Positions 16,979 through 26,158 of a DNA stretch of 64,000 nucleotides are shown here, piece after piece (the first letter of the stretch is position 1; every line of letters begins with the position of its first letter). This DNA is from JABDKJ01 sp964609215. Lineage in GTDB: Bacteria; Bacteroidota; Bacteroidia; Flavobacteriales_D; JABDKJ01. A program made the position numbers and the translations under genes. The stretch spans positions 1-64,000 of the forward strand of contig CAZSQZ010000004.1 in NCBI GenBank assembly GCA_964609215.1. The letters run 5' to 3'. The notes beneath the pieces are model-generated. The model was not told where the DNA came from and ran no database searches. It saw only the letters and a list, made by a program, of their open reading frames with translations.

Positions 16979-19900
16979 ATGATAACCAAAGATAATTTCG
17001 AAGAACTCCTTACTAAACTTGGCTTTTCAAGCAAGGGAGATACGTTTACGAAAAAGTTTAAAGAAACAGATGCTTATTTAAAAGTTGATTTTAAAACTGA
17101 AAAATTGGTCTATCCAGAAGACAAGGAATTTACAGTCAATGAGAAACAAACCTGCAACTTTAAGCAAAACGAAAACTTTGTTGTTTTTGAATGTGTTCAT
17201 AGACTTTTTGAACAAGGCTATAAGCCAGAACACATTGAGCTTGAACCAAAATGGAAAATTGGACATGGTGCAAGTGGTGGTCGCGCTGACATCATGATAA
17301 AAGACAATTCTGGCAAATCCTTATTGATTATTGAATGCAAAACCGAAGGGAAAGAGTTTGATGATGCCTGGAAGAAAACATTAATCAATGGTGGTCAGTT
17401 ACTTTCCTACGTAAAGCAAGCGGGAAGCACTCAATTTGTCGCCCTTTATGCTTCTGATTATCTGGACGAAAAAGTAATTACAGATTATCGCCTCATTACT
17501 TTAAAGGATAACGAAAAATTACTAGCAGAATTAGCAGACAAAAAGCCTCTTTCATTTGAAAAAGCAAAAGGTTTGGGCGTAGAAGACATCTTCAAAGCAT
17601 GGAAAGTAACCTATGCCCAAGATTATACTACCAAAGGAATTTTTGAAGAAGACATTCCTGCCTATGAGATTGGAAAAACGAAATACTCACTCAAAGATTT
17701 AAACACCATAAACAGCAATGATATTCAGGGAAAGTATCATGAGTTTGCTACTATTCTAAGACAACACAATGTGTCAGGTCGTGAAAATGCTTTTGATAAA
17801 TTGGTCAACCTATTTCTATGCAAAATTGTAGATGAAACTAACAACCCTGAAGAACTGAAATTCTATTGGAAAGGAATTGCCTATGACGACCAGTTTAGTT
17901 TAATTGACCGATTACAGAAACTATATCAGGATGGAATGCAACGTTTTCTGGGGGAAGATGTAGTTTACATCAGTGCCGATCAAATCGATAAAGCTTTTGA
18001 TTTCTTCAAGAATGACCCTGATGCGACTAAAGATACCATCAAAAAATATTTTAAGGAACTAAAATTCTTTAACAACAATGATTTCGGGTTTATTGATGTT
18101 CATAATGAGAAGCTCTTTTACCAGAATACAGCCGTATTGCTAAAAGTGGTACAAATGCTCCAAGATATTCGTCTGAAATCAGATGCAGATTCAAAAGACG
18201 AGCACCAGTTTTTAGGAGATATGTTTGAGGGCTTCCTAGATCAAGGAGTAAAACAATCGGAAGGGCAGTTTTTCACTCCAATGCCCATTGTAAAATTCAT
18301 CTTGAAATCTTTACCATTGGAATCTGTCATAACCAAAGGAGATGAAATACCCAAAGTAATTGATTACGCTTGTGGTGCTGGACACTTCTTGAACGAATAT
18401 GCCAAAGAAATCAAGCCTATTGTAGAAAAGGAGAAAGAAGCCAAAATAACTGACTTCTACGAAAATGTTTATGGTGTAGAAAAAGAATACCGCCTTTCCA
18501 AAGTAGCTAAAGTTTCATCTTTCATGTATGGTCAGGACGATATCAATATTGTATATTCTGATGCTCTATCGTCAGGAAAGACAATGGACGACAAGAACAT
18601 TAAAGACAACTCATTTTCCGTTTTGGTTGCTAATCCACCTTACAGTGTAAAAGGATTTTTAGAAACGCTTTCTGAAACCGAAAGAAAGAAATACGAACTG
18701 ATTGAAACAGTCGGAGAAAAGAGTTATCCTAACAACAACAGTATTGAGGCCTTCTTCATTGAACGAGCTAAACAATTGTTGAAACCTGGAGGAGTGGCTA
18801 GTATCATTGTACCATCTTCTATTCTAACAAAAGGAAAAGCCAAAAGTACTTCTAAATCAACTAATATTTATGTAGCCACTCGTGAAATCCTACTAAAGTA
18901 TTTCGACATTGTAGCCATTGCTGAATTTGGTAGCGGAACCTTTGGAAAAACAGGGACTAATACTGTTACACTTTTTATTAGACGTAAAAAAGAAAACCCT
19001 GCACCAGCAGACCATTTTAAAAATCGGGTAAATGCATGGTTCAATTATGACAGATCAAAAGACGGATTATTTGAAGACGAACATCTACTAAAACAATACT
19101 GCAATCATTTGGAATTAAAGTTTGAGAATTATCAGACTCTGTTAGAAGGCAAGCCCAATATTGACCTCTTAGAAACAGAGATTTTTAAAGAATATAAAAA
19201 GGAGTTTGATAAATGGTCTGAAATCAAAAATCTAAAGAAGAAAAAGACTTTTAAAGAACTAAATATAGAGGAAAAGAAGAAAGAAATCGAAAAGCGATTT
19301 ATTACTTACCTCAGCGAAAACGAAAAAGAAAAACTCTATTACTTTGTGTTGGCAAGCCAAAATTCTCAAAAAGTTCTAATTGTAAAAAGCCCATCAAAAA
19401 CAGCTCAGATTAAAGAGTTCTTAGGTTACGAATGGAGTGCGGCAAAAGGTAATGAAGGAATTAAATATTTAGGAGGCGTTCAACTCGACAAACTTGATGG
19501 CGAAGATGAAGATGAAGGTAATGTAGCATTGGAAGAAGAAGATAAACGAGTATTAGGCAACATCTTCAACCTAAATAATATCAATACTCCTCTCTACGAT
19601 CCACACAACAAAAAGAATGCGGAAAAGATTAATCATTTAATCAATCAGAATTTTCAAGGAGAAGAATTTGAAATTCCAGAAGAGTTAAATTCATCCACTA
19701 TTTCTTCAAACTTAGTGGATATGATGAATTTCAAATTGCCAAATTTTAACAAATCTATCAGCCTTTCTCCGAGCAGTACTATAAAAATCGATTCTAAATG
19801 GGAGCTCAAAAGACTATCTCATGTAGTTGACATAATTAGTGGAGGAACTCCATCAACGAGTGTGGTGGAATATTGGAACGGAACTATTCCGTGGTTAAGT

Positions 19901-20950
19901 GTCGCAGATTTCAATAATGACAACCGTTTCGTTTCTAAATCGGAGAAATCAATTACCCAATCAGGTTTTGACAATAGTAATACAAACTATTTAGTTCCTG
20001 ATGAGATAATTCTATCAGCAAGAGGTACGGTAGGAGCTTTTGCACAAGTAGAAAAAAAAATGACCTTTAACCAATCGTGCTATGGACTCAGAGCTAAAAA
20101 TGGAATTTCAAACTCATACTTGTATTATGCTTTAGGAGAACTACTTGTTCAGTTCAAAGCAAAAGCTTACGGAAGCAAATTTGCTGCGATAACTGTAAGT
20201 ACTTTTGACGAGATATTAATTCCTGTTCCACCACCTGAGATCCAGAAGGCTATTGTTGATGCCTGCTCCTCAATTGATAAGGAAGCGAATAAAGCAGGAA
20301 AAAAAATAGAGACCAACTACGAAAAGATTGAAAAACTAATAACAGATTTTACCAATCAAGGATATCCGACTAAAAAAGTATCTGACCTTGCAGAAGTAAA
20401 TCCATCAAAGTCAGAAGTTAGAGATATTGACGAAAAGACATTGGTTTCCTTCATTGAAATGGCTTCAGTTAGTGAGGAAGGTTTTATTTCATATAAAGAA
20501 GATCGATTATTGAAAGATGTCAAAAAAGGTAGCTATCGTTACTTTGGGGAAGGAGATATAATCATTGCAAAAATTACTCCCTGCATGGAGAATGGTAAAT
20601 GTGCAATAGCAACTGATCTAACTAATGAAATTGGTTTTGGCAGTTCAGAATTTCATGTTTTCAGAGTAAATGAAGACTTAACAACCAATCAATTTCTATT
20701 TACATTCTTAAATCGTGAAGTAATTAGGAAAGAGGCTGAGAAAAATATGACAGGATCTAGTGGACACCGGAGAGTTCCTGACACATTTTACAAGAACCTT
20801 CAAATTCCCATTCCAGCTGACAAAAAAGTGCAGGCAAAATTGATTTCAAATATTGAAAAGATTGAAACTAAAATCAAAACCTCGCTGGACATCGTTGACG
20901 GAATAGCCAAACGAAAAGAAGCTATGATAAAATCGTACTTAATAGGATAA
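16979..20950 (+). CDS. single-chain restriction-methylation-specificity enzyme (type IIG-like)
   Basis: The protein has 1323 residues with three fused modules. An N-terminal PD-(D/E)xK nuclease: RADIMI (Asp104), LLIIECK (Glu119, Lys121), then NGGQLLSYVKQ (Gln140, a QxxxY motif). An HsdM-like N6-adenine methylase: GQFFTP (429-434), DYACGAGHF (462-470) and NPPY (552-555). A linker with an acidic patch (about 838-856) leads to an HsdS-like part with two target-recognition domains (about 939-1085 and 1130-1290) separated by helical conserved regions. Two TRDs imply a bipartite DNA site. No separate HsdR, HsdM or HsdS gene is nearby. It would methylate self DNA and cut unmethylated phage DNA. It follows the AbiEii gene by 5 bases. 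Confidence 0.88.
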   Translation: MITKDNFEELLTKLGFSSKGDTFTKKFKETDAYLKVDFKTEKLVYPEDKEFTVNEKQTCNFKQNENFVVFECVHRLFEQGYKPEHIELEPKWKIGHGASGGRADIMIKDNSGKSLLIIECKTEGKEFDDAWKKTLINGGQLLSYVKQAGSTQFVALYASDYLDEKVITDYRLITLKDNEKLLAELADKKPLSFEKAKGLGVEDIFKAWKVTYAQDYTTKGIFEEDIPAYEIGKTKYSLKDLNTINSNDIQGKYHEFATILRQHNVSGRENAFDKLVNLFLCKIVDETNNPEELKFYWKGIAYDDQFSLIDRLQKLYQDGMQRFLGEDVVYISADQIDKAFDFFKNDPDATKDTIKKYFKELKFFNNNDFGFIDVHNEKLFYQNTAVLLKVVQMLQDIRLKSDADSKDEHQFLGDMFEGFLDQGVKQSEGQFFTPMPIVKFILKSLPLESVITKGDEIPKVIDYACGAGHFLNEYAKEIKPIVEKEKEAKITDFYENVYGVEKEYRLSKVAKVSSFMYGQDDINIVYSDALSSGKTMDDKNIKDNSFSVLVANPPYSVKGFLETLSETERKKYELIETVGEKSYPNNNSIEAFFIERAKQLLKPGGVASIIVPSSILTKGKAKSTSKSTNIYVATREILLKYFDIVAIAEFGSGTFGKTGTNTVTLFIRRKKENPAPADHFKNRVNAWFNYDRSKDGLFEDEHLLKQYCNHLELKFENYQTLLEGKPNIDLLETEIFKEYKKEFDKWSEIKNLKKKKTFKELNIEEKKKEIEKRFITYLSENEKEKLYYFVLASQNSQKVLIVKSPSKTAQIKEFLGYEWSAAKGNEGIKYLGGVQLDKLDGEDEDEGNVALEEEDKRVLGNIFNLNNINTPLYDPHNKKNAEKINHLINQNFQGEEFEIPEELNSSTISSNLVDMMNFKLPNFNKSISLSPSSTIKIDSKWELKRLSHVVDIISGGTPSTSVVEYWNGTIPWLSVADFNNDNRFVSKSEKSITQSGFDNSNTNYLVPDEIILSARGTVGAFAQVEKKMTFNQSCYGLRAKNGISNSYLYYALGELLVQFKAKAYGSKFAAITVSTFDEILIPVPPPEIQKAIVDACSSIDKEANKAGKKIETNYEKIEKLITDFTNQGYPTKKVSDLAEVNPSKSEVRDIDEKTLVSFIEMASVSEEGFISYKEDRLLKDVKKGSYRYFGEGDIIIAKITPCMENGKCAIATDLTNEIGFGSSEFHVFRVNEDLTTNQFLFTFLNREVIRKEAEKNMTGSSGHRRVPDTFYKNLQIPIPADKKVQAKLISNIEKIETKIKTSLDIVDGIAKRKEAMIKSYLIG

Positions 20951-21077
20951 GTTGAAGAGCCTAAATTAGCTATGGTAGCAGAACCAAAAGAAGTATAAAA
21001 ACGAAATGAATAAAATAAAAAGTCAAATAGTTCATAACACCCAAAAAGCATATCCGGAACTATCATTGTAACCCAAA

Positions 21078-21302
21078 ATGCAAAAAGTAAAAAAAATTGC
21101 TCCTGAAATTAATAAGGTATATTTTATAGAGAATCATACCCTTATTCATATTCTTTCGGGGAAGGGCAGCATTGAGGTTGATTTTAAGAATTACTTTGAC
21201 TGGCAGGAAAAGGCCATCTTTTTAGAGAAAGGACAATACATTAAATTCTTATCTGATGATTTTGTAAAGATGAAATCAGGATATTTTTCAAACACTTTGT
21301 AG
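21078..21302 (+). pseudogene. truncated AraC-family regulator (N-terminal fragment)
   Basis: The frame gives 74 residues starting MQKVKKIAPEINKVYFIEN, followed by a cupin-like segment (LIHILSGKGSIEVDFKNYF) and EKGQYIKFLSDDFV. This matches the N-terminal sensor part of AraC-type regulators in flavobacteria. The expected C-terminal pair of helix-turn-helix motifs is absent and the next 130 bases have stops in every frame. It is most likely a remnant beside the defence operon. A 21-codon open frame (21006-21071, MNKIKSQIVHNTQKAYPELS) just before it has no known relative. Confidence 0.55.
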
Positions 21303-21437
21303 CCGTCACTTTTTTCCATTTGAAAGAATGAGTGCTTATTATAACTGATAAACGGTATTTCTGTCCTTACTGTAGTTGGTTCGCATGAACCCGAATTATT
21401 GATATAAGATACCTTCTTAAAAAGATATAAAAGAAAT

Positions 21438-21468
21438 AACGGTTCAGGTGTAAGCTTGAACCGTTTTT
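21438..21468 (+). terminator. rho-independent terminator
   Basis: AACGGTTCA (21438-21446) pairs with TGAACCGTT (21457-21465) around a ten-base loop, followed by a T-run (21464-21468). It sits downstream of the AraC remnant, and may have belonged to the intact regulator or end the defence transcript. Confidence 0.7.
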
Positions 21469-21566
21469 GATTATAAGCAGATCTTTTCAACTGGAAAACC
21501 CTTGAATATTATCCACTACCAAAGTATACATACTTTAAAAGTTAAGTAAACATCTTTCAACCAAAA

Positions 21567-21989
21567 TTATCTCTTAGCAAACAATTGATCTATATTCTTA
21601 AAGGCTTTAAATTCCAAAGCATTTCCATCTGGATCTAAAAAGAAGAGTGTTGCTTGCTCTCCCACTTCTCCCTCGAAACGGATATAAGGTTCTATAACAA
21701 AAGTAATATTGGAGGTCTTTAGATGTTCAGCTAAATTTTCCCAATCATTCCAAGTCAAGACCACTCCGAAATGCGGAACGGGAACGGAATGTCCGTCAAC
21801 CGGGTTTTGCTTACTCTGTTCTTTGGAATCCACCTGATGAATAACCAGTTGATGTCCAAAGAAATTGAAATCTACCCATCGATCACTGCTTCTACCCTCT
21901 TCACATTGCAAGAATTCTTTGTAAAAGATTCTGCATCTTTCTAAATTCTGAACGGGAATAGCAAGGTGAAATGGTTGTAGAGCTGCCAT
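21567..21989 (-). CDS. VOC-family (glyoxalase/bleomycin-resistance fold) protein
   Basis: The protein has 140 residues, cytoplasmic. The start LQPFHLAIPVQNLERCRIFY, the central HFGVVLTWNDWENLAEHL and the end FFLDPDGNALEFKAF show the paired beta-alpha-beta-beta-beta modules of the vicinal oxygen chelate fold, with metal-ligand candidates His8, His74-type and Glu in NALEFK. Members range from lyases to dioxygenases and resistance proteins; the substrate cannot be inferred. It stands alone on the minus strand. Confidence 0.8.
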   Translation of the reverse strand: MAALQPFHLAIPVQNLERCRIFYKEFLQCEEGRSSDRWVDFNFFGHQLVIHQVDSKEQSKQNPVDGHSVPVPHFGVVLTWNDWENLAEHLKTSNITFVIEPYIRFEGEVGEQATLFFLDPDGNALEFKAFKNIDQLFAKR

Positions 21990-22048
21990 TTATTCCAGAC
22001 CTCTTTTAATAAATTGACACTCAAATTGATTGAATAGTAACCCCATAA

Positions 22049-25000
22049 TTAAGAATCTATGAATGCCTCAAAAGTTAATAATACCATCTCTGTTTTAATC
22101 TTTTTCTGGAGCTTTTCAAAACTACTTTTGGCGTTTTCAAACCGCTTTTCAATGGCTTCTAAATTATCTAATTCTGCTTGCGAAGGGACATCATAACTTC
22201 CAGCTAGTTTTGCATATAGATCGGCCATTTTTTCACGCAACTGAGGCTCGGCAGCACCCACATAATTGTCTCCCGTTGTCACTACCAATGTTTCTTTCAA
22301 TTCATTGAATTGAGCGGCTAATTTTTTATTGGTTTTTACTAAGCTTTCGTGATAAGTATCTATCTGATAGACCATATAAGCTAAATCTTGGGTCATATCG
22401 TAAGCCTTCATAGTAGTTTTATGCTTCAAATCATACTGCTGCTTACTTAAACCAATTTCAGGATCGTTCTCTACAGTAAATACGTGTTCATATACTTCCT
22501 TTCCCTTAGTAATAACCGCTTTGTATTGCCCAGCCGGAACTTGTGGCGCAGTGAATCCGCTAAAGCTAAAGGTCTTCCCTTTGGCTATTTTAGGGGTTTT
22601 CATGGAGTAGCCCCAATTGACTGTATTAACACCTTTATTTTTTCCGGGATCAATTGGAACAATCTTGTTCCCATCCATGTCTTGTATCTCCATGGTCATT
22701 TTACCAAAAACATGACGTTTAGGTAAAATGTACTTAATCTCAGCACTTGTAGTTGGATTGCTTCCAATCCATTCTGTTTGAAATCCAGAGCTTGATCCAA
22801 AACCACCACTACTTTCAACCATAACAAAAGGTTGACTTTCAAAAAAGTGCAGTTTCTTCGCTAAGTTTTCTTCATTGATTTCCCTTAGAGGAGAAATATC
22901 GTCAACTATAATTACCCCACGACCATGTGTACCCAAAACCAGGTCATTTGTTTTAGCATGCAATTCCAAATGATGAATAGCCACCGGTGGAACATTTTTA
23001 TCGTAGCGGCTCCAACTTTTTCCAGCATCTAAGGTGACATATAAGCCCATTTCTGTGCCTAAAAAGAGTACATTTTCATTTTCGAAATCTTCTTGAATAC
23101 TTCGAGCAAAAACGGGTATATCATCGGAAATAATATTTGTCCAAGTCTTACCAAAATCTGTGGTCTTGTAGGCATAGGGTTTCATGTCTCCTTTGGTATG
23201 TCCATCAAAAACAGCATAGGCTATACCTTCACCATGCACACTTGCTTCAATATGATAAACCCAAGTGTTGGTTGGAAGCCCCTGGATATTTGGAGTGGTA
23301 TTTTCCCATGATTGACCACCATCTCTACTTATTTGCACGTTTCCATCATCCGTGCCCACCCAAATGATGTTCTCATTTAAAGGAGATTCAGTAATGGTAA
23401 AAATAGTAGTATGGTTTTCAGCACCAGAATTGTCCTTAGATAAACCTCCAGAATCTTCTTGGTTCTGCTTGCTCTTGTCATTAGTAGTTAAGTCTGGAGA
23501 AATAATTTCCCATGTATTCCCCATATCATTTGAACGGTGTAAAAACTGGCTACCCATGTAAAAACGGTCGGAGTTATGTGGACTGGTAGCCATAGGAGCA
23601 TTCCAATTAAATCGCAACTTCGGATCTCCTTCTTTAGCTAATGGCTGAACGGTTTTGACTACTTCTTTGTCACCATCATATCTCCATACGCTCTCTGCTC
23701 CTTGCATTTCTGAGTAAATAATATTCTTAGTAGGATGCTTGAGTACTCGAAATCCATCTCCAAAACCTACAGAAATCCAATCCGCTGCTTTAATTCCTCC
23801 ACCGGAACGTGAGGGGCCACCCCAAGAACCATTATCCTGCAATCCACCATAAATGTTATACGGTTCAGCATCGTCAATACTGATATGGTAGAACTGCGAA
23901 AGCGGTAAATCTTTAGATAATTCAAAAGTAGTACCCCCGTTGTAGCTTCTGTAAACGCCTCCATCTGTTCCGGAATACATACGATCCGAATCTTCAATAC
24001 CAAAAATCACATCGTGAATATCGGCATGCATACTGCCCAGATTTTTAAATGTTTTACCACCGTCTCTGGAAATAGAACCTGAAAGTCCTGCTTTCACCAC
24101 TACATTTTCATCTCTAGGGTCTACACTTATTCTTGAGAAATAAAAGGGACGCACGGTAATGCCAAAGTCGTTGTTCAACTGTGTCCAATTCGCTCCTCCA
24201 TCATCGCTTCCGTAAAGGCCTTTTCTCTCGTCTTTTTCCGCTTCAATTACAGTATATAAAACTTGTGGATTAGAAGGTGCTACGGCTATTGCCAAGCGCC
24301 CCAGTTTCCCTTCCGGAAAACCATTGTGGATTTTGTTCCAACTTTTACCTCCATCAGTAGATTTATATAATGCACTTTTATCACCTCCTGAATTGAATGA
24401 CCAAGCCGTACGTCTAAATTCCCACATGGAAGCATACAGTGTATTGGGATCATTTGGATCCATCGTCATATCAGCGCATCCTGTTGTCTCATCTACATAC
24501 AATATCTTAGACCATGTAGCCCCACCATCTGTTGATTTATACACTCCACGTTCTTCTGAATCACTCCATAAAGCACCTAAGACTCCGACATAAATTTCTT
24601 GTGCGTTTTTAGGATTCACAATGATACTGGCAATACGTTCAGAATTTTCAAACCCTAGCTTTGCCCAATTGCTACCTCCATCTGTAGATCTGTATAGTCC
24701 ATCTCCAATAGACACACTATTACGCGTCCAAATTTCTCCAGTACCCACGTAAATTGTGTTATCAGGGTCATTGGGATCTACCTCAATGGCACCAATGCTC
24801 TGACAATGATCATCAAAAACGGGATTAAAGGATACTCCACCATCCTGGGTTTTCCAAACACCTCCTCCAGCGCTACCTACATAAAATATTCTAGCGTTGC
24901 TAGGGTGTGCTTCTAAATCAATAACACGCCCACTCATCAGTGCGGGACCAATTTGACGTGCTGATAAATCACCCAAATATGGAGTGACCTTAATAGGCTC

Positions 25001-25066
25001 ATCTTGAGCTGAAAGTAATGTGCTCAGACCTATGAAAAGAGAAAAGGAGACTAAAATATTTTTCAT
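22049..25066 (-). CDS. secreted sortilin-like/BNR beta-propeller protein
   Basis: The protein has 1005 residues from the ATG at 25066, which gives a clean signal peptide (MKNILVSFSLFIGLSTLLSA). An in-frame ATG at 25138 would place 24 residues before it. BNR/Asp-box motifs recur (SxDGGxxW: STDGGSNWAKL, STDGGATWSKI, STDGGKSWNKI, SRDGGQSWENT, TTDFGKTWTNI, TLDAGKSWSRY), giving the VPS10/sortilin or sialidase-like propeller of about 700 residues, then a beta domain (about 780-880) and a helical C-terminus. Such proteins are called glycosyl hydrolases in databases, but no catalytic evidence is visible here. No T9SS tail is seen. It probably acts in the periplasm or outside. Confidence 0.85.
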   Translation of the reverse strand: MKNILVSFSLFIGLSTLLSAQDEPIKVTPYLGDLSARQIGPALMSGRVIDLEAHPSNARIFYVGSAGGGVWKTQDGGVSFNPVFDDHCQSIGAIEVDPNDPDNTIYVGTGEIWTRNSVSIGDGLYRSTDGGSNWAKLGFENSERIASIIVNPKNAQEIYVGVLGALWSDSEERGVYKSTDGGATWSKILYVDETTGCADMTMDPNDPNTLYASMWEFRRTAWSFNSGGDKSALYKSTDGGKSWNKIHNGFPEGKLGRLAIAVAPSNPQVLYTVIEAEKDERKGLYGSDDGGANWTQLNNDFGITVRPFYFSRISVDPRDENVVVKAGLSGSISRDGGKTFKNLGSMHADIHDVIFGIEDSDRMYSGTDGGVYRSYNGGTTFELSKDLPLSQFYHISIDDAEPYNIYGGLQDNGSWGGPSRSGGGIKAADWISVGFGDGFRVLKHPTKNIIYSEMQGAESVWRYDGDKEVVKTVQPLAKEGDPKLRFNWNAPMATSPHNSDRFYMGSQFLHRSNDMGNTWEIISPDLTTNDKSKQNQEDSGGLSKDNSGAENHTTIFTITESPLNENIIWVGTDDGNVQISRDGGQSWENTTPNIQGLPTNTWVYHIEASVHGEGIAYAVFDGHTKGDMKPYAYKTTDFGKTWTNIISDDIPVFARSIQEDFENENVLFLGTEMGLYVTLDAGKSWSRYDKNVPPVAIHHLELHAKTNDLVLGTHGRGVIIVDDISPLREINEENLAKKLHFFESQPFVMVESSGGFGSSSGFQTEWIGSNPTTSAEIKYILPKRHVFGKMTMEIQDMDGNKIVPIDPGKNKGVNTVNWGYSMKTPKIAKGKTFSFSGFTAPQVPAGQYKAVITKGKEVYEHVFTVENDPEIGLSKQQYDLKHKTTMKAYDMTQDLAYMVYQIDTYHESLVKTNKKLAAQFNELKETLVVTTGDNYVGAAEPQLREKMADLYAKLAGSYDVPSQAELDNLEAIEKRFENAKSSFEKLQKKIKTEMVLLTFEAFIDS

Positions 25067-25178
25067 TGTGACTTTATTTGGATTTAATGGTTGTTTAATT
25101 GACCAGCAATACAAAACATTGCAAGGCCTTAAAGACAAATTTTAAGTGCAACAAGAGATTTTTTCGAACTGCTTATTT

Positions 25179-25955
25179 TTACTGCTTTTCAGGTTCTGAA
25201 ACAGCTTGCTCTTCTGGAAATACAAAAACGGAATCTTCAACTTCAGGGTTTAACTCTATTGTATCCATAGTAACCGGTTGACCTCCCTGTCCTTTTACTC
25301 CCTGGGTCATAGTAAAGGCAAAATATAAACCGTCTACTTCATCATAATCGCTAAAGGTAATTTCAGAAATCATTCCTTTTGCCTGACCTTGTTTGATTTC
25401 GGTTTGCACGGCTATGGGCACATAGTTATCTGTTTCAAAGAAGTAATAAGAAACGTCTTCTTCTTCTTTTCCATCAATAATCATAGGTGTCTTTGTCAAC
25501 TTCACCTTAAAGGTTTCTGTACCATTGAAATCTTCTTTACCCATATACTCAACGGTATATCCCTTTTCTTTATAATCTAAAAATGCATCTGGAAAATCTT
25601 TTGCACTTTTCTTCATTATCTCTGTGGTCTCTGCATCACTTTTTTCGGCTTTTTGGGTCATGAAATTAGTACTCCAAAGCACCGTTCCATCAAAAACACC
25701 TTGCATCATTTTTTTACCTTGGAAAGTAATTGCTGTATACTGCTTACCATCTTTCATCTGCACAATTTCTAGTGGAATTTCCATTCCTCCCTGATTGACT
25801 TTAGCGGTCATGCGCATACCTTTTACTGCGCGCCATGCATCTTTACCGCCTATATTTTCGAAATAGGTATCTATGATTTCATCAGCTGTTTGGGCCTGAA
25901 TCGTAGCTGAACCGGATATTAAGATTACGGCAAGGATTGTTATTAATTTTCTCAT
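25179..25955 (-). CDS. periplasmic LolA-like protein
   Basis: The protein has 258 residues. A signal peptide (1-21, ATIQAQ) is followed by TADEIIDTYFENIGGKDAWRAV, a start shared by a Bacteroidota family with the LolA/LppX-type half-barrel fold. The rest is alternating beta strands (MRMTAKVNQGGMEIPLEIV, MMQGVFDGTVLWSTNF, DVSYYFFETDNYVPI). Family members are annotated as outer-membrane lipoprotein-sorting-like proteins, but lipid or lipoprotein binding is inference. It is about 110 bases upstream of the propeller gene on the same strand, perhaps co-transcribed. An upstream TAAATTTG box (25983-25990 on the minus strand) could be its promoter. Confidence 0.7.
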   Translation of the reverse strand: MRKLITILAVILISGSATIQAQTADEIIDTYFENIGGKDAWRAVKGMRMTAKVNQGGMEIPLEIVQMKDGKQYTAITFQGKKMMQGVFDGTVLWSTNFMTQKAEKSDAETTEIMKKSAKDFPDAFLDYKEKGYTVEYMGKEDFNGTETFKVKLTKTPMIIDGKEEEDVSYYFFETDNYVPIAVQTEIKQGQAKGMISEITFSDYDEVDGLYFAFTMTQGVKGQGGQPVTMDTIELNPEVEDSVFVFPEEQAVSEPEKQ

Positions 25956-26158
25956 TATTTGAATTGTTAAATATTAGACCATCAAATTTACATTATATCA
26001 TCATGCTAACCTTTCTAATATTGAGTAGCCTTTCCGAATATCTGTTCAACGGTATTTTTTATTTGTTAGCGGTTGAGATAAACCTCTTATTAGCCTGTTA
26101 GTAGGCTTGTATTGAAAATCTTTCTTTAAGAGAAAAAAAGAAGAGTCATGATCCTATA

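Noticed and set aside
21191..21490. Minus-strand frame of 99 codons over the AraC remnant
   Set aside because: It overlaps the better-supported plus-strand fragment and a terminator, and its composition is not protein-like.
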